Of a stretch of DNA of 64,000 bases, positions 9,701 through 16,534 are shown piece by piece. The notes under the pieces are model-generated. The model did not search any database. It was not told the DNA's origin and saw nothing but the letters and a program-made list of their open reading frames with translations. The stretch covers positions 1 to 64,000 of the forward strand of contig NZ_FOKG01000018.1 of assembly GCF_900111885.1 (NCBI RefSeq), written 5' to 3'. The translations under genes were made by a program, and so were the position numbers. The stretch comes from Amycolatopsis marina (GTDB taxonomy: Bacteria > Actinomycetota > Actinomycetes > Mycobacteriales > Pseudonocardiaceae). Every line of letters starts with the position of its first letter. The stretch's first letter is position 1.

Positions 9701-11091
9701 TGGCTGACCGAGAACGCCTGCAGACTCGGGCGATTGTCGTCGTTGTTCGCTTCGTGGAAGCGGTACAGCCAGCTGGTGGAACTGGCGTCGGTCACCGGCG
9801 TCCAGAAGTTGAATCCGTGCGGCACCGCGGTGGCGGGGAAGTTGTTGCCCCGGGAGAAGGTGCTGTTGGACTGGGTGCCCCTGGTGGTCAGGACGTGCTC
9901 CGAGGGGCGGGCATGGTCCGGGGCTGGTGCCGCCGCGGCCAGGGTGATGTCGTCGAACCAGCCCTTCAGGGAACCCGGGCCCGCAGGATTGTCGTAGCCG
10001 ATGAGGATGCGATCGACGGTCCTGCCCGCCGCGACCGTGCCGATGGCGGAGCGAACCAGGTTCCACTGGTTCACCGAGAGCGACTTGGCCGCGCCCTGAC
10101 CGCGGGGGGAGAGTTCGAAACCGTACTGGTCGGCCGCGCCGAGGTCGCTGAGATAGCTGCCGTCGGTGAACGCCAGATCGACGGCGACGTGGGTGCTGGG
10201 GTAGGCGAGGTCGTCGGTGATGAACTCGGGCAGGACCTTGTAGGACAGCTCCGTGTCGGCCGACACGGGGACGTCGACGTCGAAGACCTTGTTGTAGGAG
10301 TAGCCGTGGCCCTCGGTGGTATGGGTGCCGGAGTACCGCAGCGCCCTGGCTCCGGTGTATCCCGCGCGGGGTTTGCCGGTGTAGCTGCTACGTGGGCCGC
10401 CGCCTTCGTGGCTGCGCATGTTCGGCAGCGGGGGCGGGGCGGGGTCGTCGTTGGCGAGCAGCAGTTCGGCGAGCTGGAGCAGCGGCTCGCCGTGGTTGCG
10501 GGTGATCTCCAGCCGGTAGTGCGTGAAGGGCTGTGTCTCGGTGACCTCGAACTCCCTGGCCTCGAACCGTGCGCCGAAAGACTCGCCGGTGCGACTGTCG
10601 ATCTCGGTCCAGGTGGTGCCGTCGGTGGACCCGCGCAGCGTCCAGTCCTGGGGATCGCGGCCCGGCGCGTCATTGGCGGAGGTCAGTCCGTAGCGGGTGA
10701 TGGTCGTTGGTTCGGACAGCGTGACCTCGACCCAGCCGGTGGGTTCCCACGCCAGCCACTTCGACTCGGCAGCGCCGTCCACGAGGTTCTCGGCGATCTC
10801 ACCGCCGCCGGTGTTCTCGTCGCTGGCGGTCACCTCGGTGACCCTGCCCCGGACGTCCCCCGGCACGTCTGTGGCATCGGTTCCGTTGACGCCCTCGGAC
10901 TTCTGTGCGCCGGAGGGCAGCGTCTCGACTGTGTCCACCCAGGTGGGCTCCGGCTCGCCCGCCTCGAAGGAGGAGTAGAAGCTGCCGCCTTCCTGGGCCA
11001 CGGCGACGGTGGTCGGCAAGGTGGCGAGTCCGGCGGACATGACAACGACGGACAGCAGCGTACAGACCGGAGGTCGGACACGTCGGAGCAT
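6784..11091 (-). CDS. Secreted GH92 alpha-mannosidase with two F5/8 C domains and a repeat tail
   Basis: I start this at ATG 11091, the beginning of a clear signal peptide (MLRRVRPPVC, hydrophobic core, AVAQ cleavage site), giving 1435 residues; the frame is open up to 11169. Domains in order: signal peptide 1-32, discoidin domain about 80-215, GH92 N-terminal sandwich about 235-395, GH92 catalytic region about 400-1130 (TETNGWN acid segment, SNQPSHHIPYMYN, GDEDNGEMSAWY), a second discoidin domain about 1170-1290, and a tail of about 130 residues with recurring GPVTVT / GPVRIAG / GPVELTG / GPLNCSG units. The tail looks like a short beta-helix. The enzyme is probably exported to trim alpha-mannans. 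A LacI-type operator lies about 80 bp upstream. Confidence 0.93.
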   Translation of the reverse strand: MLRRVRPPVCTLLSVVVMSAGLATLPTTVAVAQEGGSFYSSFEAGEPEPTWVDTVETLPSGAQKSEGVNGTDATDVPGDVRGRVTEVTASDENTGGGEIAENLVDGAAESKWLAWEPTGWVEVTLSEPTTITRYGLTSANDAPGRDPQDWTLRGSTDGTTWTEIDSRTGESFGARFEAREFEVTETQPFTHYRLEITRNHGEPLLQLAELLLANDDPAPPPLPNMRSHEGGGPRSSYTGKPRAGYTGARALRYSGTHTTEGHGYSYNKVFDVDVPVSADTELSYKVLPEFITDDLAYPSTHVAVDLAFTDGSYLSDLGAADQYGFELSPRGQGAAKSLSVNQWNLVRSAIGTVAAGRTVDRILIGYDNPAGPGSLKGWFDDITLAAAAPAPDHARPSEHVLTTRGTQSNSTFSRGNNFPATAVPHGFNFWTPVTDASSTSWLYRFHEANNDDNRPSLQAFSVSHEPSPWMGDRQTFQVMPSAASGIPDADREARELPFGHDKETAQAHYYGVEFDNGLRTEIAPTDHAALFRFTFPGADSNLIFDNVNNNGGLTLDTENGTLTGYSDVRSGLSAGAGRLFVYATFDKPVEAGGELPGAGRDNVRGYLRFAAGESRTVTMRIATSLLSVEQARRNLELEIAQDATLESVRDAAQAQWDDTLGVIEVEGATPDQLTTLYSNLYRLFLYPNSGYENTGTATTPRYRYASPVAPRTGPDTPTETGAKVVDGEIYVNNGFWDTYRTTWPAYALFAPEQAGELIDGFVQQYRDGGWISRWSSPGYANLMVGTSSDVAFADAYLKGITDFDVQAAYDAALKNASVTPPDASVGRKGIDTSIFLGYTPTSTHEGMSWALEGYINDYGIANMSKRLYDESARDDPRRQEYLDNYEYFRSRAQNYVTMFDAESDFFQGRAADGSWRLPADKYDPRVWGHDYTETNGWNMAFTVPQDGKGLANLYGGEAELAGKLDQFFSTPETATFPGSYGGVIHEMREARDVRMGQYGHSNQPSHHIPYMYNFAGQPAKTQEKVREVLSRLYLGSELGQGYPGDEDNGEMSAWYIFSALGFYPLAVGSAQYAIGSPLFTKATVHLPGGKDLVINAPENNADNIYVQGLKVNGKTHTSTSLQHDVLAEGGVLDFDMGSEPSSWGTGEKDAPPSLTKGDAPPAPLRDVTGDGTATGSAGADVTTLFDNTTATETALPGDRPWVRYDLDRSDGRVTHYTLTSSDQQADPTSWVLSGSYDGERWTTVDERTEETFTWRNHTRAFGVERPGRFSHYRLEITGTSAGSAELAEIELLGTPDPACSRTVTGTHDGPLTIDAGVVCLDAATVRGPVTVTAGATLLSHGGSIDGPVTATGADSVVLDHTRVTGPVRIAGVTGETAVEAATVTGPVELTGNHAPLITATTLTGPLNCSGNEPAPSDHGLDNTVRGPVSGQCAVM

Positions 11092-11170
11092 CAGCGCACC
11101 AGGCTTTCGTGGCGGGGACCGCGGAGACGCACCCCGACCGCTGGCGCGCCCTGGCAGAAAAGCCGCCATG

Positions 11171-11185
11171 TGACATCGATGTCAA
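11171..11185 (-). promoter_or_regulatory. LacI-type operator overlapping a -35 box of the GH92 genes
   Basis: TGACATCGATGTCA (11171-11184) is a perfect 14-bp palindrome that fits the general TGNNANCGNTNNCA operator shape of LacI/GalR-family sugar repressors. On the minus strand it overlaps TTGACA (11185-11180), a good -35 box pointing at the GH92 start 80 bp away. The -10 element is not obvious. No LacI gene lies in the window, so the regulator would be elsewhere. Confidence 0.6.
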
Positions 11186-11279
11186 GAAAGTGGTCCGAAC
11201 CTGACCGAAATCGGACAACAAGCACTGCCCCGGTTGGCCGAAGTCCTGTCCATTCCCAGCGTGACCGTGGTTGGCGCGC

Positions 11280-11397
11280 CTGCAAGTACGCCCAAGCAAG
11301 ATCATTTACGCACCAACTGCTCCCAAGCCGCGCTGGCGACGGCCTCGACTCGGTGGTAGTTGCACGCGGTTTCGATCTTGCTCGGTGGTACTTGCAG
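11280..11397 (-). repeat. 118-bp palindromic element, copy 1
   Basis: The 24-bp terminal arms at 11280-11303 and 11374-11397 are inverted repeats with three mismatches. They start CTGCAAGTAC and end AGCAAGATC. The 70-bp centre resembles the reverse complement of copy 2 at 23872-23989 (shared GCGCGGCTTGG...AGCxGTTGG stretch), and both copies are exactly 118 bp. It lies 35 bp beyond the stop of the M20 peptidase gene, where its RNA could fold into a long hairpin. It has no coding capacity of its own. Confidence 0.8.
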
Positions 11398-11432
11398 ACA
11401 CTCCAAGCCCTGGAGGTGAACCGGCGTTGGCG

Positions 11433-12764
11433 TCAGCAGTGGCTGAGAAAGTGGTCGAGGACGGCGGCGCCGAAGCGCAGGCCCTCGACCGGCACCCGTT
11501 CGTCGACGCCGTGCGCCATCGCGCGGTACGGGAACCCCTCCGGCAGCCAGAGCGGCGCGAAGCCGTAGCAGTCGATGCCCAGCGCGCTGAACGCCTTCGC
11601 GTCCGTGCCGCCACCCATGCAGTACGGGACCACGACCGCCGCCGGATCCTGCGACCGCAGCGCGTCGGCCATGGAGCTGAACCACGTCGAGTCGACGGGA
11701 GCCTCGACCGCGGGCTGCCGTGTGAGGAACTCCCGTTCGACGTGCGGACCGAGCAGCGTGTCCAGTTCGCGGAGCAGGTCGTCCTCGGTCCCCGGCAGCG
11801 TTCTGGTGTCCACCTGAGCGCTCGCCAGGCTGGGAATGACGTTCACCTTGTACCCGGCGTCGAGCACGGTCGGGGTCGTGCTGTTGCGCACCGTGGACTC
11901 CACCAGCCCTGCCGCGGGACCGAGTCGGGCCAGTGTCGCGTCTACATCGGACAGATCGATTTGGACGTCCAGCGCCGCGCCCGCTCGTTCGAGGAACGCC
12001 GTCACGGTGGGCGTCAGCCGAACAGGCCAGCGATGTTCGGACAGCCGGTGCAGGGCTCCGACGAGGCGCAGGACGGCGTTCTCGTCGTTGCGGCGCGAGG
12101 CGTGCCCGGCCCTGCCGGTCGCGGAGATCCGCAGGTGGGCCGTTCCCCGTTCCGCCGTGGCCACCGGGTACAACCGCACGGTTCGCCCGTCGGCGGCTGG
12201 CACGTGGTAGGTGTATCCGCCCGATTCGCTGATCGCCGCCGCACACCCATCGAACAGGTCCGGGTGCTTCGCCGTCAGCCAGTGCGCCCCGAAGTCGCCC
12301 CTGTCCTCCTCATCCGCGACGAACGCCAGCACGACGTCCCTGCGCGGCTTGCGCCCCGATGCGGCCATCGACCGCACCGCGGACAGGACCATCGCGCAGA
12401 AGTCCTTCATGTCGACGGCGCCACGCCCCCAGAGGTACCCGTCCCGGATCTCTCCGGAGAACGGCGGCACCGTCCAGTCCGCTGCCGCCGCGGGCACGAC
12501 GTCCAGATGCCCCTGCACGAGCAGGGCGGGCAACGACGGGTCGCGCCCGGACAACCTCGCGATCACGTTCGCCCGGCCGGGAGCCGACTCGTAGATCGTG
12601 CTCTCGACACCGGCGTCCGACAGGACCTGGGCGACGAACTCCGCGGCATCCCGTTCGCCCGCGGAGTCGCCGTTGCCGTGGTTGGTCGTGTCGAACCGCA
12701 CCAGCCGCGCACAGAGGTCGACGACGTCGTTGTGCGCGGGCACGTTCACCACTCGCTCAGCCAT
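11433..12764 (-). CDS. M20-family metallopeptidase / amidohydrolase
   Basis: The 443 residues form a complete M20 (ArgE/DapE/ACY1/CPG2-type) zinc hydrolase, probably cytoplasmic, cleaving a small peptide or N-acyl amino acid. Visible metal and catalytic residues: QGHLDVV (His86, Asp88), GAVDMK (Asp118), ADEED (Glu152 as base, Glu153), SESGG (Glu near 178) and AHGVDE (His near 429). A dimerisation domain sits in the middle. Its start overlaps the end of the M55 peptidase gene by 8 bp, so the two are co-translated and probably act on the same peptides. The exact substrate cannot be read from sequence. Confidence 0.9.
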   Translation of the reverse strand: MAERVVNVPAHNDVVDLCARLVRFDTTNHGNGDSAGERDAAEFVAQVLSDAGVESTIYESAPGRANVIARLSGRDPSLPALLVQGHLDVVPAAAADWTVPPFSGEIRDGYLWGRGAVDMKDFCAMVLSAVRSMAASGRKPRRDVVLAFVADEEDRGDFGAHWLTAKHPDLFDGCAAAISESGGYTYHVPAADGRTVRLYPVATAERGTAHLRISATGRAGHASRRNDENAVLRLVGALHRLSEHRWPVRLTPTVTAFLERAGAALDVQIDLSDVDATLARLGPAAGLVESTVRNSTTPTVLDAGYKVNVIPSLASAQVDTRTLPGTEDDLLRELDTLLGPHVEREFLTRQPAVEAPVDSTWFSSMADALRSQDPAAVVVPYCMGGGTDAKAFSALGIDCYGFAPLWLPEGFPYRAMAHGVDERVPVEGLRFGAAVLDHFLSHC

Positions 12765-13584
12765 ACTTGCCCTGCACCGCCCCAGCCGCGATGGCCGTGA
12801 CCACCTTGAACGCCTTCATCGCCTCGGTCATGTTCGGCGCGTCGAACGCCACCTTGCGCACCCCGGCCTGCTCCACTGTGGGTATCACCGCCGCCGCCTG
12901 CGCCAGATGGCTCGCGTCGAACTCCACCTCGATCCGGTGCGCCCTCGGCTGCGGCGTCCTCCCGCCCGCCCGCGCCGTGCACTCGCGCGCCGCGGACGTC
13001 AGCAGTTCCGCTGTCCGCGCAGGGGGGAGGCATACGGCCGCATACCGGCTGACGCACTCCTTGACACTCACCAGCTGCGCCTCCGGCGCGTACTCGCGTG
13101 CGTCCTCGCAGGTCCTGTCGTCTCCGGTGACCATGAGCACCGGCACGCCGTACTCCGCCGCGAGCGCGGCGTTGAGATGTCCTTCGCTGGCGGGCGCACC
13201 GTCCAACCACACGCCGGTGATCTGGTTCTCCAGGTAGGTATGGGAGAGCACTCCGTCGCACCCCGCGCCCGCGTGGTAGCCGAGGAACACGACACCTTCG
13301 ACGCCCGAGTCGATCCCCTGCATCATCGAAAGCGGCTTGTGCCTGCCGGTCAGCATCGCCGCACGCGGGTCAAGATCCTCCAGCAGCAGGTTCCGCTGCG
13401 CGGAGTGTGCCTCGTTCACCAGCACTTCGGAAGCGCCACCGTCGATCAGCCCGCTGATCGTGGCGTTGACGTCGTCGGTGAAGAGGCGGCGGAAACGTTG
13501 CCATTGTTCGGTTCCCGGGACGACGTCATCTGTCCAGGTGACACCGGTGACGCCTTCCATGTCGGCCGAGATCATGATCCGCAT
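12757..13584 (-). CDS. M55-family D-aminopeptidase (DppA-like)
   Basis: I start at ATG 13584, which begins the conserved MRIMISADMEGVTGV; upstream codons (to 13665) are not family-like. The 275-residue length fits the family. The Asp8-x-Glu10 pair in SADMEG and later His residues match the zinc centre of Bacillus DppA, a D-amino-acid dipeptide aminopeptidase. It is the first gene of a two-gene unit with the M20 peptidase. A role in recycling D-amino-acid peptides from peptidoglycan is inferred. Confidence 0.92.
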   Translation of the reverse strand: MRIMISADMEGVTGVTWTDDVVPGTEQWQRFRRLFTDDVNATISGLIDGGASEVLVNEAHSAQRNLLLEDLDPRAAMLTGRHKPLSMMQGIDSGVEGVVFLGYHAGAGCDGVLSHTYLENQITGVWLDGAPASEGHLNAALAAEYGVPVLMVTGDDRTCEDAREYAPEAQLVSVKECVSRYAAVCLPPARTAELLTSAARECTARAGGRTPQPRAHRIEVEFDASHLAQAAAVIPTVEQAGVRKVAFDAPNMTEAMKAFKVVTAIAAGAVQGKYG

Positions 13585-13695
13585 GAGGGCCAACCTATCG
13601 GTTTCTGTGGTCCAGACAAGTGTGGCGATAACGAATCGGCATCGTCGGGGCCGGCCGGGCCGCAAGATGAAACGAGCACGAGCATCCCCGGCTCG

Positions 13696-14163
13696 CTACG
13701 TCTCGCCGCCGTGCCCCTTCGACGCGATGGTGGTGGCCACGACGAACTGCTCGTCGGCGTAGGGCTCGTACTTCTCCGCGTCCGCCAGTTCGTACTGGTC
13801 CGCGTAGGCCGCGTAGCTGAACCGCTGCACGGTCCCCATCACCCGGACCCCGGCCCCTTCCTCGACGTCGTCGACGTCCCTGACGAACAGCAGCAGCACC
13901 GAATCGTCACCCCAGCTGCCGCCATCGATCACGAACGACCTCGCGGTCAGCACCTCGGTCACCGTCGTGTCGAGGTTCACCGTCTCGCCGACGAACTTGT
14001 CGTCGGCGAAGTACTCGCTGTCGACGGCGATCTGGTCTGACTGGTAGCCGCCCGAGACCGCGTTCCCGTCGATGTCGCACGCCGCCACCGTGAACGGGAG
14101 CACGGCGACAGCGCTTGCCGCGATCAACGTCGACGTGCGCCTGCCGGTGTGGCGGATCCGCAT
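13696..14163 (-). CDS. Putative small lipoprotein or exported protein
   Basis: This 155-residue protein has a basic N-terminus and a hydrophobic stretch ending VLPFTVAAC; Cys29 could be lipidated, although the lipobox (TVAAC) is weak. The remainder is acidic and beta-rich, with runs such as SFVIDGGSWGDDSVLLLFVRD, and may be an OB-like fold. An AAGGAG ribosome site precedes ATG 14163. I do not recognise the family. It is divergent from the pentapeptide gene; the 190-bp gap holds a short inverted repeat (CGGACT, 14199-14204; AGTCCG, 14211-14216). Confidence 0.75.
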   Translation of the reverse strand: MRIRHTGRRTSTLIAASAVAVLPFTVAACDIDGNAVSGGYQSDQIAVDSEYFADDKFVGETVNLDTTVTEVLTARSFVIDGGSWGDDSVLLLFVRDVDDVEEGAGVRVMGTVQRFSYAAYADQYELADAEKYEPYADEQFVVATTIASKGHGGET

Positions 14164-14354
14164 TGTTCCACCGCTCCTTCTTCACCTACGTGCGGTCACG
14201 GACTGCCCATAGTCCGGTCAAACACACGTCGGAAGGCCACCTTGATGCGGATTCGTGATGCTGCACCTGCCTCTTCCGTCCTGCCCCGGTTCTCGTCGCG
14301 GTTCCGCTGCGGGGAGAATAGGGAACGCATCACCGGTGACGAACCAGGGAGATC

Positions 14355-15194
14355 ATGCCCGTGCCGCGACAGCCAGAAGGCACCACTTCCGGCGCAGACC
14401 GACAGGACCTTCGGGCGGACTGTGGGAACTGTTTCGGGCTGTGCTGCGTAGCCCTGCCGTTCGCGGCGTCCGCGGATTTCGCGATCGACAAGCCCGCTGG
14501 TACGCCATGTCCGAACCTGCTGGCAGACTCCCGCTGCGGCATCCATTCCCAGTTGCGGGAAAAGGGATTCTCCGGTTGCACGGTCTACGAATGCTTCGGT
14601 GCGGGCCAGAAGATTTCCCAGGTCACCTTCGGCGGCCGGGACTGGCGCGAGCACCCCGGCACCGCGGCGCAGATGTTCGCGGTGCTTCCGGTCATGCGCC
14701 AACTCCACGAGCTCTGCTGGTATCTCGAGGAAGCGCTGGCGCAGTCCAGGGCCCGATCCATCCATGCGGAGTTGCGCGCTGCGCTGCGAACCACCGAGGA
14801 ACTCACCCTCGATGGCGCCGACGAGCTCATCGGGATGGACGTGGCGGGGCACCGGGCCGAGGTCAACGGGCTGCTGCTGCGCACCAGCGAACTCGTCCGG
14901 GCCGATGTTGCCGGGCGCAAGAAGAACCGCAGGGGAGCGGACCTGATCGGCGCCAAGCTGCGCAAGGCCGACCTGCGCGGCGCCAACCTGCGCGGCGCCC
15001 TGCTCATCGCCGCCGACCTCAGCAACGCGGACCTGCGCTCGGCGGATCTCATCGGCGCCGACTTCCGGGACGCCGACCTGCGCGGCGCCGATCTCACGGA
15101 CTGCATCTTCCTCACCCAGTCCCAGCTGAACGCGGCCAAGGGCGACGCTGCGACACGGATACCTGCCACGCTCGCACGCCCGGTGCACTGGTAA
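14355..15194 (+). CDS. Pentapeptide-repeat protein with Cys-rich N-terminus
   Basis: The 279-residue protein has two parts. Residues about 22-80 carry a Cys cluster (DCGNCFGLCC, then PCPN, RCGI, GCTVYECFG) that could bind a metal. Residues about 150-260 are pentapeptide repeats of the A(D/N)LxxA type (GADLIGAKLRKADLRGANL and following), forming a right-handed quadrilateral beta-helix. Such helices can mimic DNA or act as scaffolds; the function here is unknown. AGGGAG precedes ATG 14355. The gene is followed 38 bp later by a TetR regulator on the same strand. Confidence 0.85.
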   Translation: MPVPRQPEGTTSGADRQDLRADCGNCFGLCCVALPFAASADFAIDKPAGTPCPNLLADSRCGIHSQLREKGFSGCTVYECFGAGQKISQVTFGGRDWREHPGTAAQMFAVLPVMRQLHELCWYLEEALAQSRARSIHAELRAALRTTEELTLDGADELIGMDVAGHRAEVNGLLLRTSELVRADVAGRKKNRRGADLIGAKLRKADLRGANLRGALLIAADLSNADLRSADLIGADFRDADLRGADLTDCIFLTQSQLNAAKGDAATRIPATLARPVHW

Positions 15195-15232
15195 ATCCGC
15201 CGATTCGGCGCCGGACTTCGTACGCTGTGCAC

Positions 15233-15949
15233 GTGCCTGAGGACAGCAGAACCGCCGACCGCACCGCCGCGACCGACATCTCGGACGGGCGGACGACCCG
15301 GTGGGCAGGTCAGCGAGCAAAGCGGCGCGCCGAGTTCGTGGACGCGGCTGTCGCGGCCATCGCCCTGCACGGACCGGGGGTGTCCACCGAACAGATCGCC
15401 GCGCAGGCGGGGGTCGCCCGTCCTCGGCTCTACCGGCACTTCGAGGATGCGGATGATCTGTACCGTGCGGTCGGGCACCGTGCGGCCGAGATGCTCCTCG
15501 CCGACATGGCGCCGGTACTGACCGAACCCACGGGATCGGCACGAACCATGACCCACAGGGCGGTGCACACCTTCGTGCGGTGGCTCGCTCAGCAAGCGGA
15601 CCTCTATCGCTACGTCGCTCACCGGGCGACGGCGAGTGCGGCGGGGCACGAGAGTGTGGTCGCCGATATCAAGCAGGCGATCGCCGCGCAGGTCGGCCGG
15701 CTGCTGGCCGCCTACCTCGAAGCGCTTGGCGCGAGTTCAAGGCTCGCCGATCCGCTGTCGTTCGGCGTGGTGGGAATGGTGGAGGCCACGACGAACCGCT
15801 GGCTGGACGAGCCCGGAGACCTCACTCTCGACGATCTCGTCGAGAGTCTGACCAGTTGGCTCTGGGGAACATTCGACCAGGTGCTCAGCGGGGAGGGGGC
15901 CACGCTCGGCCCCGACGACCCGCTGCCCCCGCTGCCGGGCTGGCGGTAG
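15233..15949 (+). CDS. TetR-family transcriptional regulator
   Basis: The start is taken as GTG 15233 (a second GTG at 15227 is possible), giving 238 residues. The N-terminal HTH is clear at about residues 30-75: the recognition part is VSTEQIAAQAGVARPRLYRHFED. The C-terminal ligand/dimer domain is helical and contains conserved aromatic residues. The frame is open far upstream but that part is out of frame with the pentapeptide gene. The inverted repeats at 15996-16028 directly downstream are a possible target. Confidence 0.9.
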   Translation: MPEDSRTADRTAATDISDGRTTRWAGQRAKRRAEFVDAAVAAIALHGPGVSTEQIAAQAGVARPRLYRHFEDADDLYRAVGHRAAEMLLADMAPVLTEPTGSARTMTHRAVHTFVRWLAQQADLYRYVAHRATASAAGHESVVADIKQAIAAQVGRLLAAYLEALGASSRLADPLSFGVVGMVEATTNRWLDEPGDLTLDDLVESLTSWLWGTFDQVLSGEGATLGPDDPLPPLPGWR

Positions 15950-15995
15950 GGCACCACGCGCCCGGGTGATACAGGGCGACCGCGGCGCACCTTCG

Positions 15996-16028
15996 TGGTA
16001 CGTTCCCGTACCAGTTACGTTGGGTAAC
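15996..16028. promoter_or_regulatory. Paired inverted repeats, possible TetR operator
   Basis: TGGTACG (15996-16002) and CGTACCA (16007-16013) are perfect 7-bp arms with a 4-bp spacer. Immediately next to them, GTTAC (16014-16018) and GTAAC (16024-16028) are perfect 5-bp arms. They lie 47 bp after the TetR stop and about 110 bp before the next start, which is a typical operator position. Confidence 0.5.
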
Positions 16029-16135
16029 GAGCGTCGGTCGGCGGCGGAATTCGAGCCGATCGCGGGTGCCGAGGGGGCTCCCGCAGCGCCGCCCGCCCGT
16101 GTCGACGCGAACAGCGACAACGAGGGGTGAGCATC

Positions 16136-16351
16136 GTGTCGGAGGCAACTGATTTCCGCGCCTGGCTGGACCAAAGCGAACGTGAGGCGCACGACGCCAT
16201 CGCTCGCAGTTACGCGGAGGGGCGCGCTGCCCTGGGATCTCCCGACGGACGGGAGGACGAAGTGGAGCAGAGCACGGTGAAGCAGGAGTCGACCGGCGCG
16301 GCCGAGGAGTCCGGCTCCGGCGAGCAGACAGGTGACGAGAAGCAGAACTGA
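16136..16351 (+). CDS. Small acidic protein of unknown function
   Basis: The GAGGGG at 16122-16127 is well spaced for the GTG at 16136 and overlaps the other candidate (GTG 16127), so I use 16136: 71 residues. The first half could form a helix (SEATDFRAWLDQSEREAHDA); the second half is Glu/Ser/Gly-rich and looks disordered. I do not recognise it. It stands between the TetR gene and the ABC operon. Confidence 0.55.
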   Translation: MSEATDFRAWLDQSEREAHDAIARSYAEGRAALGSPDGREDEVEQSTVKQESTGAAEESGSGEQTGDEKQN

Positions 16352-16418
16352 GGAACGCCCCTCCGCTCCCAAGCCCGGCTCCGCGATAACCGTACGTGAG
16401 CAAATACTCCCCTCTGTG

Positions 16419-16451
16419 ACGATCGGACACGCGAAAGCAACGATCGGACAC
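16419..16451 (+). promoter_or_regulatory. 12-bp direct repeat upstream of the ABC importer operon
   Basis: ACGATCGGACAC occurs at 16419-16430 and again at 16440-16451, with starts 21 bp apart (two helical turns). The stretch that follows (TTATGCCCCTATGTGG) is locally AT-richer and may hold the promoter. Such phased direct repeats are typical of activator or response-regulator sites. Confidence 0.4.
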
Positions 16452-16534
16452 CTACCGTGTTGGGGAGATATTGCGCACTTATGCCCCTATGTGGTTACTT
16501 TTCGTCTTCGGCGATATCCACAGGGAGGAACGCG

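Noticed and set aside
8071-11568. Very long open frame (1165 codons) on the plus strand
   Set aside because: It lies antisense to the GH92 gene, is rich in Val/Gly/Arg as expected of a shadow frame in GC-rich DNA, and shows no domain. The minus-strand frame has clear domains.
14331-14341. TCACCGGTGA palindrome before the pentapeptide gene
   Set aside because: Ten bases only, common by chance in GC-rich DNA, with no second site.
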